From Pseudomonas sp. UBA4194 (GTDB lineage Bacteria; Pseudomonadota; Gammaproteobacteria; Pseudomonadales; Pseudomonadaceae): 29,529 nucleotides of DNA. Below, piece after piece: positions 23,544-29,529 of the stretch. The translations under genes were made by a program, and so were the position numbers. A model generated the notes under the pieces. The model ran no database searches. It saw only the letters and a list, made by a program, of their open reading frames with translations, and had not been told where the DNA came from. How positions within the stretch are numbered: position 1 is the first letter of the stretch; each line of letters begins with the position of its first letter. The DNA lies in assembly GCF_002379585.1 (NCBI RefSeq), contig NZ_DFUE01000036.1, positions 50,496-80,024 on the forward strand, read 5' to 3'.

Positions 23544-25095
23544 GGGTGTCGCTCCGTGAGCAGCCACGTAACAGGTGGGCGGCTGCGTCCAGTGAAAGGT
23601 GGCGCGCCTGCAGAGCACCGAATCCGGGCTGTGAGGCGTCGCGAGCATACAGGTCGTAGTGACCGGGGCTGGTGGCCAGCAATGTCGCCGGGGCTACATG
23701 AGCCGAGGCGCAGGACCGCGCGCAGCCGCTCAGGTGCACGCTCAGTGGCTGTCGATTCGGCAGGCGTTGCGCGAGTAGCCTGGCATCGGCCTTGGTGTCG
23801 GCCAGGCCTTTGGCGCAGCCGGCGGAGCCGGTGCAGGCAATCAGCGCAGCCAGGGGCTGCTCGGCGGCGGTGATGAAGCCCAGCGCCGTGAGCTGCGCAA
23901 GGACCGCTTGGGGACGGACCAGGTTGGGCAGCAGCAGACCTTGCCAGGGGGTAATACGCACGGTGCCATCACCGTGCTCGCGAGCCAGCCGGGCAGCACC
24001 GCGCAGCATAGCGGGGGTGAGGCGCCCGAGGGGCGCCAGGGTGGCGATGAAACTCAGGCCCGGCTGCAATTGCGGCTGGATGCCCAGTTTGAACGTTGCC
24101 GGTGCGCGCTCGCAGGGGGCTGGATGGATGGGCAAGCCCAGGGTGTCGGCGAATGCTTGCGGGGTGTCAGGGAGGACGCCATCGCGGGCAGAGCCCGCTC
24201 CCACAGGAGATCGAAGGTGTCCCGGATGCATCGGATCAGCCTGGCCCCCCTGATGGGATCGAGGGTGTCCCGGATGCATCAGGGCAGTGTGATCTCCACT
24301 GTGGGATCGAGGGTGCCCCGGATGCATCGGGGCAGTGTGATCTCCACTGTGGGATCGAGGGTGCCCCGGATGCATCGGGGCAGTGTGATCTCTACTGTGG
24401 GAGCGGGCTCTGCCCGCGATGGGGCCGGTGGGGTTGGCAAACAGCTCGCGCATACGCGATTGCTCGGGCCCCGCTACCTCGAGAAACCGCTCGAGCACTG
24501 CCATGACCAGCTCATGACCCTGATCGAACGCCACCGCGCCCAACGCCCGATCCCGACCGGGGCACCCGGCCAAGCCAAACGCCAGCCAGACCTGGCCATC
24601 GGCCTCGAACGCCGACAACCACAGATCGTGCGGATGTTCGAGCATCGCCAGCCCTTCACCGCCATCGAGTTGCACGGCAAATTTGGCCGACAGTGCATGC
24701 AACCGCGGGCGGGTCTCCAGGCTGTGGAGGATCTGCGCAGCCAGTGGGCGCACATCGACGATCTGCTGCGGATCGATGCCGGCACTGGGACTGAGCATCA
24801 GGTTGCGCACGTCATCGCCGGCGGCCTCCCGAGGGCCGAGTCCGGCGGCGAGCAACAGGTCGACCAGCGCATGCTGCTGCGTACCAATCCCACGGATCTG
24901 CAGGTTGGCCCGGTTGGTGGTCTCGATCACCCCAGCGGCATGGCGCAGCGCCGCATCGGCCACGGCCTCGGCCTGGGCAGCAGTCAACTCGCCACCGGCC
25001 AGTTTGATCCGGCAGATACCGCCGTCCAGCGCGCGGACGATACGCAGCAACCCCGGGCAAGCCGAGGGGCGGACAGCGTTCGAAGGCTCGTTCAA
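23536..25095 (-). CDS. cobG: Precorrin-3B synthase CobG with an in-frame repeat insertion
   Basis: CobG is the oxygen-using monooxygenase that forms precorrin-3B, related to sulfite and nitrite reductases. The C-terminal part has the Fe4S4/siroheme cysteine set: CTGSAGC and, later, SGCARSC; the N-terminal half starts RPSACPGLLRIVRALDGGICRIKL. Residues 226-305 (24181-24420) are an insertion of 80 residues made of REP arms and four 16-residue His-rich repeats; without it the length (about 439) fits the family. The reading frame and all cysteines survive, so the gene is probably still functional. Start uncertain: TTG 25095 (519 residues) is chosen because it sits just before the conserved N-terminus; GTG 25110 and ATG 25170 are alternatives. 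Confidence 0.9.
   Translation of the reverse strand: MNEPSNAVRPSACPGLLRIVRALDGGICRIKLAGGELTAAQAEAVADAALRHAAGVIETTNRANLQIRGIGTQQHALVDLLLAAGLGPREAAGDDVRNLMLSPSAGIDPQQIVDVRPLAAQILHSLETRPRLHALSAKFAVQLDGGEGLAMLEHPHDLWLSAFEADGQVWLAFGLAGCPGRDRALGAVAFDQGHELVMAVLERFLEVAGPEQSRMRELFANPTGPIAGRARSHSRDHTAPMHPGHPRSHSGDHTAPMHPGHPRSHSGDHTALMHPGHPRSHQGGQADPMHPGHLRSPVGAGSARDGVLPDTPQAFADTLGLPIHPAPCERAPATFKLGIQPQLQPGLSFIATLAPLGRLTPAMLRGAARLAREHGDGTVRITPWQGLLLPNLVRPQAVLAQLTALGFITAAEQPLAALIACTGSAGCAKGLADTKADARLLAQRLPNRQPLSVHLSGCARSCASAHVAPATLLATSPGHYDLYARDASQPGFGALQARHLSLDAAAHLLRGCSRSDTHD
24181..24420. repeat. REP pair with four 48-base tandem repeats inside cobG
   Basis: The 25 bases at 24181-24205 recur as an exact inverted copy at 24396-24420. 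Between them four 48-base units begin at 24207, 24255, 24303 and 24351 (the first degenerate, the third and fourth nearly identical). Each unit includes its own palindrome GCCCCGGATGCATCGGGGC. The total is 240 bases, a multiple of three, and begins on a codon boundary of cobG. On the minus strand each unit encodes the 16 residues RSHSGDHTAPMHPGHP or a variant. Confidence 0.92.
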
Positions 25096-25143
25096 ATGGA
25101 CACCGGACACGTGCGAAAAACCACTGGAGTGTAGAAGGCGCGG

Positions 25144-25150
25144 TATTATG
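25144..25150. promoter_or_regulatory. Possible two-way -10 element between cobG and cobL
   Basis: TATTAT (25144-25149, plus strand) read backwards gives CATAAT (25150-25145), so the same bases could serve as -10 elements for both divergent operons. No good -35 is seen either way. If used, the minus-strand transcript would begin near 25137, ruling out the ATG at 25170 as the cobG start. No cobalamin riboswitch core was recognised in this short gap. Confidence 0.3.
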
Positions 25151-25212
25151 CCTGCTTTGGCCGAAGGCATGAAAAGTCTGCCCGTCGGAATAGTTTTGTA
25201 TGAGGAATGTTC

Positions 25213-26421
25213 ATGTCGGCATGGCTGACCCTGGTCGGTATCGGAGAAGACGGTTTCACGGGCCTGGGCAAGCAAGCGCGGCGGGCACTGCTGGGTGCCC
25301 AGCGCATCTACGGCAGCCCTCGCCAGCTGGACCTGCTGCCCCGCTGCGTCACTGCGACACGGGAACAATGGCCGCGCCCGTTCAGCCTGGAACCTGTGCT
25401 GGCGCAGCGCGGCGCGCCGGTGTGCGTGCTGGCCAGCGGCGACCCGATGCTGTACGGCGTCGGTGCCAGCCTCGCCCGTCAACTGGACGTAACCGAACTG
25501 CGGGTGCTGCCGGCGCCCTCCTCCTATTCCCTGGCAGCGGCGAGATTAGGCTGGCCATTGCAGGATGTTGTGACGTTATCGGTGGTCGCCCGGCCCGTAG
25601 CCGCGCTGGCGGCGCACTTCTTTACCGGTCAACGCCTGCTGGTGCTGAGCAACGACGCCACAAGCCCCGGGGCCATTGCCCAGTGCTTGCGCGAGCGCGG
25701 CTTCGGGCCCAGCCGCATGACCGTGCTGGAACATCTGGGCGGCGCAGCGGAGCGCCGCCTCGACGGTCATGCTGTGGATAACTTCGAGGGCTGTGCCGAC
25801 CTCAATCTGGTTGCCATCCAATGCCAGGCCGAGGCCGGCGCGCCGCGTCTGGCGCGGGTTGCCGGCCTGCCGGACAACGCCTATCGCCACGACGGCCAAC
25901 TGACCAAACGCGACGTCCGCGCCGTGACCCTGGCGCGCCTGGCGCCGCAACCCGGCGAACTGCTGTGGGACGTGGGTGCAGGAAGCGGCTCCATCGGCAT
26001 CGAGTGGATGCGCGCCCATCCCAGTTGCCGCGCCCTGGCCATCGAATCGGACCCAGGTCGCCAGGCGTTCATCGAACACAACCGCGACGTGCTCGGCGTG
26101 CCCGGCCTGCAGTTGATCCGGGGTCGGGCGCCAGATGCCCTGCACGGTCTGGAACAGCCTGACGCGATCTTCATTGGCGGCGGCGTGACCCGCGCCGATG
26201 TGCTGCACACCTGCTGGACCCAGCTCAAACCGGGGGGCCGGCTGATCGCCAACGCCGTGACCGTGCAGAGCGAACTGGCCCTGGTGCAGTGGCGCGAACG
26301 GCACGGTGGCGAGCTGACCCGCCTGCACATCGCCCACGCGCAGCCCTTGGGTGAATTCGATACCTGGCGCCAGGCGCTGCCGATCACGTTGCTCGAAGCG
26401 GTCAAGCCCCTCGATGCGTGA
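25213..26421 (+). CDS. cobL: Precorrin-6Y C5,15-methyltransferase (decarboxylating)
   Basis: CobL methylates C5 and C15 and decarboxylates the C12 side chain of precorrin-6B. The 402-residue protein is the usual fusion: an N-terminal CbiE-type methylase (LTLVGIGEDGFTGLG, about 4-18; LASGDPMLYGVG) and a C-terminal CbiT-type methylase with the SAM loop LWDVGAGSGSIGIEW (about 252-266) and FIGGGVTRADVL. ATG at 25213 was preferred to the one at 25207 because GAGG (25202-25205) is then correctly spaced. It is the first gene of the plus-strand half of the cluster and overlaps cbiD. Confidence 0.96.
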   Translation: MSAWLTLVGIGEDGFTGLGKQARRALLGAQRIYGSPRQLDLLPRCVTATREQWPRPFSLEPVLAQRGAPVCVLASGDPMLYGVGASLARQLDVTELRVLPAPSSYSLAAARLGWPLQDVVTLSVVARPVAALAAHFFTGQRLLVLSNDATSPGAIAQCLRERGFGPSRMTVLEHLGGAAERRLDGHAVDNFEGCADLNLVAIQCQAEAGAPRLARVAGLPDNAYRHDGQLTKRDVRAVTLARLAPQPGELLWDVGAGSGSIGIEWMRAHPSCRALAIESDPGRQAFIEHNRDVLGVPGLQLIRGRAPDALHGLEQPDAIFIGGGVTRADVLHTCWTQLKPGGRLIANAVTVQSELALVQWRERHGGELTRLHIAHAQPLGEFDTWRQALPITLLEAVKPLDA

Positions 26422-27508
26422 TGAAACCGCCGAACAGCCCGCACCGCTGCGCAGTGGCCTGACCACCGGCAGCTGCGCAACGGCCACCAGCCTCGCGGCA
26501 GCCCGTCTGTTGCTGACCGGCGAGTGCCACGATGCCGTGGATATCGTGCTGCCCAAGGGCAAGCAGGTGCAGATGCGACTGGAGTTCTGCCGCCTCAGCG
26601 GCAAGGGTGCCGAGGCCGGCACCTTGAAGGATGCCGGTGACGACCCGGACGTCACCCACGGCGCCCTGCTGTATTGCCAGGTGAGCCTGATCGATACGCC
26701 AGGTGTGTGCTTCGTCGCCGGCAGCGGCGTCGGCACGGTCACCCGCCCGGGCCTGGTACTGGGCGTGGGCGAGCCGGCCATCAATCCGGTGCCACGGCGC
26801 ATGATCGGCGAGCATCTGGCCCGCCTGGCCGAAGAGCGAGGCTACACCGGCGGCTTTCAGGTGACGGTGAACGTGCGCGATGGCGAGTCGCTGGCCCTGA
26901 AAACCATGAACCCGCGCCTGGGCATTCTTGGTGGGTTGTCGATCCTGGGCACCAGCGGCATCGTGCGGCCATTTTCCTGCGCGGCCTACATTGCCTCGAT
27001 TCATCAGGGTATCGATGTAGCGACTACCAACGGCTACCGGCACATCGCGGCCTGTACCGGCAACGCCAGCGAAGACACCATGCGCCGCGTTTACCAACTG
27101 CCCGAGATTGCCCTGATCGAGATGGGCGATTTCGTCGGCGCCGTGCTCAAGCACCTGCGCAAGGTGCCTGTGGATAAACTGACTCTGTGCGGTGGCTTCG
27201 GCAAGATCAGCAAGCTGGCCGCCGGGCACATGGACCTGCACAGCCGACACTCGAGCATCGATCTGCCGCAACTGGCGGACTGGGCTGCCAACGTAGGCGC
27301 CGGGGCCGAGCTGCAAGCGCAGATTCGCGCCGCCAATACCAGCCAGCAAGCGCTGGCCATGGCCCATGCGCAAGGCGTGATGCTGGGTGATGAAGTCTGC
27401 CGCCACGCTTTGCTGTTCGCTCGCAGCGTGGTGCCCGCACAGGTACAGGTGGAAGTGTTCGCCATCGATCGACAAGGCGGCGTGGTTGGCCGCGCAGGAG
27501 TGTTGTGA
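26414..27508 (+). CDS. cbiD: Cobalt-precorrin-5B C1-methyltransferase CbiD
   Basis: CbiD is the C1-methylase first defined in the anaerobic pathway; in pseudomonads it occurs beside aerobic genes and probably replaces CobF. The 364-residue protein has the N-terminal signature LRSGLTTGSCATATSLAA (about 12-29), VNVRDGESLALKTMNPRLGI(LGG) near 155-175, GTSGIVRPFS and the LCGGFGKISKLAAGHMDLHS region (about 257-276). The start at 26414 overlaps cobL by 8 bases and fits the family; the frame is open further upstream only within cobL. Confidence 0.95.
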   Translation: MRDETAEQPAPLRSGLTTGSCATATSLAAARLLLTGECHDAVDIVLPKGKQVQMRLEFCRLSGKGAEAGTLKDAGDDPDVTHGALLYCQVSLIDTPGVCFVAGSGVGTVTRPGLVLGVGEPAINPVPRRMIGEHLARLAEERGYTGGFQVTVNVRDGESLALKTMNPRLGILGGLSILGTSGIVRPFSCAAYIASIHQGIDVATTNGYRHIAACTGNASEDTMRRVYQLPEIALIEMGDFVGAVLKHLRKVPVDKLTLCGGFGKISKLAAGHMDLHSRHSSIDLPQLADWAANVGAGAELQAQIRAANTSQQALAMAHAQGVMLGDEVCRHALLFARSVVPAQVQVEVFAIDRQGGVVGRAGVL

Positions 27509-28245
27509 TGAAACGCGTGCTGCTGCTGGGCGGCGTCACCGAGGCGCTTGCCATCGCTCGCACCTTGGGGCCGGAGCATGTTTATAGCCTGGCCGGCGTG
27601 GGGCGGGTGCCTACGGATCTGCGCTGCCAGGTGCGAGTGGGGGGCTATGGCGGTGCTGAGGGGCTGGCAGCGTTCATCCGCGCCGAAGGCATTTCACTGC
27701 TGGTGGACGCCACCCATCCCTATGCCGCACAGATCAGCGCCAATGCCGCCGTCGCTGCGGCCCTGGCCGGCATCGAGTGCTGGGCGCTGCGCCGACCCGC
27801 CTGGGTCGCGCAGCCTGGCGACGACTGGCGAGAGGTAGGAGGCTGGTCTGAATTGGTGCAGGCATTGGCACCGTTCAACCGCCCATTGTTCACGTTGGGC
27901 CGCGAGCCGATGCAGCATCTTGAGGGCATTCCCGCGCACCAATTCTGGACACTGCGGGCGCTGGACAGCTATCCGGGCAACGACCGCTGCGAGGTCCTTG
28001 CAGCCCGCGGACCTTTCGCTCTGGAGGATGAACGGAGGCTGTTCGGCAGTCGCCGGATCGATGTATTGATCAGCAAGAACAGCGGCAGCGCGGCGACCGA
28101 GCCGAAGTTGCAGGTGGCGCGAGAGTTGGGGCTGCCGGTGCTGGTGTTGCGGCGGCCGTTGTTGCCGGAGGTGGATCGGGTGTTCCGCGGGGTGGAAGAG
28201 CTGGTGGACGGGCTGGCGGGGTTTGGAGGTTCAGACCGGGGGTGA
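27508..28245 (+). CDS. cobK: Precorrin-6A reductase
   Basis: CobK reduces precorrin-6A to precorrin-6B with NADPH. The 245-residue protein starts MKRVLLLGGVTEALAIARTL, the nucleotide-fold loop of the family, and contains LLVDATHPYAAQISANA (about 57-73) and DVLISKNSGSAATEPKL (about 183-199), both hallmark segments. The ATG at 27508 shares its A with the cbiD stop (TGATG) and has CAGGAG seven bases before it; GTG at 27505 is possible. A hairpin overlaps the stop codon. Confidence 0.96.
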   Translation: MKRVLLLGGVTEALAIARTLGPEHVYSLAGVGRVPTDLRCQVRVGGYGGAEGLAAFIRAEGISLLVDATHPYAAQISANAAVAAALAGIECWALRRPAWVAQPGDDWREVGGWSELVQALAPFNRPLFTLGREPMQHLEGIPAHQFWTLRALDSYPGNDRCEVLAARGPFALEDERRLFGSRRIDVLISKNSGSAATEPKLQVARELGLPVLVLRRPLLPEVDRVFRGVEELVDGLAGFGGSDRG

Positions 28246-28268
28246 ATGGTCCCTTCACCCCAAGTCCC
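28239..28268. repeat. Degenerate half copy of the 3841-3990 repeat, forming a hairpin at the cobK end
   Basis: GGTGAATGGTCCCTTCACCC resembles GGTGGATGGTCCCCTCACCC in the arm at 3843-3862. Here it also forms its own 8-base stem (GGGGTGAA 28239-28246, TTCACCCC 28254-28261) that includes the cobK stop codon. It could act as a terminator, though no T run follows. Confidence 0.55.
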
Positions 28269-28351
28269 AGGCCATCTGAAACCGTCCTACCCACCCCATC
28301 ACATTTCTGGCTAAATACCCCCTTCGCCTACCCTGCCCACGGACGCCTTCG

Positions 28352-28834
28352 ATGAAACGCTTCTGGACCGCCTGCCTGCTCGTTCTGCTCGCCACCACGG
28401 CCCATGCCGAGCCTCGGGAATACAGGGCCGGCGAACTGCTGATCGTCGATCCCTGGGCGCGGCAGCTACCCGAGAATTCTCAAACCTCGTCGGTGTACTT
28501 TGAACTGCGCAATCGGGGATTGAAGGATGACACCCTGACCGGCGTCGACACGCCCATCGCTGGCACCGCGCAATTGCATCAGCACCTCGACCATGACGGC
28601 ATGATGAAAATGCAGCAGGTGCAAGGGGTGACGATACCCGCGGGCGGGCATGCCACGTTCGCACCCATGGCCTTCCACGTGATGCTGTTGGACCTCAAGC
28701 TCAGCAGCCCGTTGCAGGCCGGGCAGCACTTCCCGATCACCCTGCACTTCAAGGACGCTGGCGACTTCGTGGTCGAGGTTCAAGTGCTGTCCGAGCCTCC
28801 TGCGCAGCCTGATGCTGACGAGCATGCCCACTGA
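28352..28834 (+). CDS. Periplasmic copper chaperone, PCu(A)C family
   Basis: PCu(A)C proteins bind Cu(I) in the periplasm and deliver it, for example, to cytochrome oxidase. The 160-residue product has a signal peptide (1-19, ending AHA) and the exact ligand pattern His76-X10-Met87-X21-His109-X-Met111, with a second His at 78. The C-terminus DADEHAH is also metal-friendly. It is followed almost directly by the DUF2946 gene. There are 106 bases before it after cobK, with no recognised copper-regulator site, so it could be transcribed alone or after the cob genes. Confidence 0.9.
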   Translation: MKRFWTACLLVLLATTAHAEPREYRAGELLIVDPWARQLPENSQTSSVYFELRNRGLKDDTLTGVDTPIAGTAQLHQHLDHDGMMKMQQVQGVTIPAGGHATFAPMAFHVMLLDLKLSSPLQAGQHFPITLHFKDAGDFVVEVQVLSEPPAQPDADEHAH

Positions 28835-28838
28835 CTGA

Positions 28839-29276
28839 ATGAACCCTGTGAGCGCCTCGCGCCCCGACTCCCGCCGCCGCCCCACCTCGGCGCGCGGCAC
28901 CTGGATCAGCCTGTTTGCCATGCTGATGATGTTCATCGGCCCGCTGATTTCCCAGTCGATGCCGATGGACCACAAGATGGGCGCGATGCCCATGGACATG
29001 TCGATGTCCATGGCGATGCCCGAACAGGGTGGGCATGGCGATCATTCGGCGCACCCTGGCCACAGCTCGGGTGACAGTGAGCTGCATGCCCTGTGGGAAA
29101 AATGCGGCTATTGCAGCCTGTTCTTTCATTGTCCGGCGCTGCCGCAGGCGGTGGCGCTCGCAGGGGCCGAATCGCAGCGCCCGCCCGTATTCTTCAACCT
29201 CCACCCCCGCCAGGGGCACGCGGGTCAGGCTGTGTTCCCCGGTGCCAGAAGCCGGGCCCCGCCGTCGTTGGTCTGA
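28839..29276 (+). CDS. DUF2946 protein, Met/His-rich, probable copper-associated
   Basis: A 145-residue protein with one N-terminal hydrophobic segment (about 23-39, WISLFAMLMMFIGPLIS) acting as signal or anchor, then a segment very rich in Met and His (about 41-76, for example MPMDMSMSMAMPEQGGHGDH), and a CGYCSLFFHC motif (about 88-97). This is the DUF2946 pattern, often found between a PCu(A)C gene and a TonB-dependent copper receptor in pseudomonads. The ATG is 4 bases after the previous stop; no clear ribosome site, suggesting coupling. A role in copper handling is inferred from composition and neighbour. Confidence 0.8.
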   Translation: MNPVSASRPDSRRRPTSARGTWISLFAMLMMFIGPLISQSMPMDHKMGAMPMDMSMSMAMPEQGGHGDHSAHPGHSSGDSELHALWEKCGYCSLFFHCPALPQAVALAGAESQRPPVFFNLHPRQGHAGQAVFPGARSRAPPSLV

Positions 29277-29326
29277 GTTTTACAGCCCTCTGTAGATGAA
29301 AGCTTGTGCGGTGTCCGCGAGGGCGC

Positions 29327-29353
29327 CACCGCGGGCGGAGCCTGCTTCACCAG
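29327..29353. repeat. Degenerate REP unit after the DUF2946 gene
   Basis: CACCGCGGGCGGAGCCTGCT and following bases match the REP core (ATCGCGGGCAGAGCCCGCTC) with several changes. The rest of 29277-29529 shows no gene; it has a stretch rich in ACAC and CAAAAC steps (about 29417-29450) and an A/T-rich part near 29461-29490 that could precede the next gene beyond the window. Confidence 0.5.
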
Positions 29354-29529
29354 AACACCCCGGAAACGCTACTCATTGGCGCGCACGCTGCCCGCGATAC
29401 CGTCCGCGCGGACAGCACACAACCCGACACACAAAACAACGACACACGTGGGAACCGATTCACAAATTAAAACCTCATTCGACAAAATTACGTGGCGCTC
29501 ACCTTTCTCTGCCGGGCTATTCGTCGAGC

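Noticed and set aside
24181..24420. CRISPR array in cobG
   Set aside because: The units are contiguous 48-base repeats without unique spacers, flanked by REP arms, and remain in the cobG reading frame.
23908..25134. A 408-codon plus-strand frame across cobG
   Set aside because: It is antisense to CobG, which has its cysteine motifs and overlap with cobH; the plus frame shows no family signature.
25096..25212. Cobalamin riboswitch between cobG and cobL
   Set aside because: The CCACTGG at 25121-25127 is not enough; the rest of the B12 box and the surrounding stems are not recognisable and the gap is too short.

Overview
The window is a stretch of Pseudomonas chromosome. The evidence is high GC coding sequence, the gene order gcbA-ctpL-dsbD-(aroQ)-accB-accC-prmA-DUF3426-dusB-fis-purH-purD-retS known from pseudomonads, and typical Pseudomonas REP palindromes between genes. 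The cobalamin cluster directly after retS points to the P. putida/fluorescens side of the genus rather than P. aeruginosa. The species call is inference.

Layout. 151-3814: a diguanylate cyclase response regulator (GcbA type), then a chemoreceptor (CtpL type) preceded by a likely Pho box. 3815-4092: a long palindromic repeat. 4093-5877: thiol:disulfide interchange protein DsbD. 5878-6295: a gene-free stretch where aroQ would be expected and is absent. 6296-8112: accB and accC (first step of fatty acid synthesis), closed by a clear terminator. 8385-10431: prmA and a zinc-ribbon/DUF3426 membrane protein. 10785-12115: the dusB-fis operon with a terminator. 12197-15225: purH and purD (purine synthesis). 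15316-18081: the RetS hybrid sensor.

18092-20257 is the accessory part: three minus-strand genes of unrecognised function. Aligning them by eye indicates that they are three diverged copies of one protein family. The middle copy carries a one-base frameshift, and its restored stop overlaps the start of the third gene as ATGA. The first copy has visibly lower GC than its surroundings and is followed by a strong hairpin.

20492-28245 is a divergent cobalamin (corrin ring) cluster: cobG-cobH-cobI-cobJ on the minus strand and cobL-cbiD-cobK on the plus strand, each set tightly overlapped. cobG contains an exactly in-frame 240-base insertion built of two inverted REP arms around four 48-base tandem repeats, adding 80 residues rich in histidine. 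28352-29276 holds a PCu(A)C-type copper chaperone and a Met/His-rich DUF2946 protein, probably a copper-handling unit. The last 253 bases show no gene.

Together the window mixes housekeeping operons (lipid, purine, tRNA modification, nucleoid protein), regulators of the sessile/motile switch (GcbA, RetS), a vitamin B12 cluster and one unexplained paralogous module.
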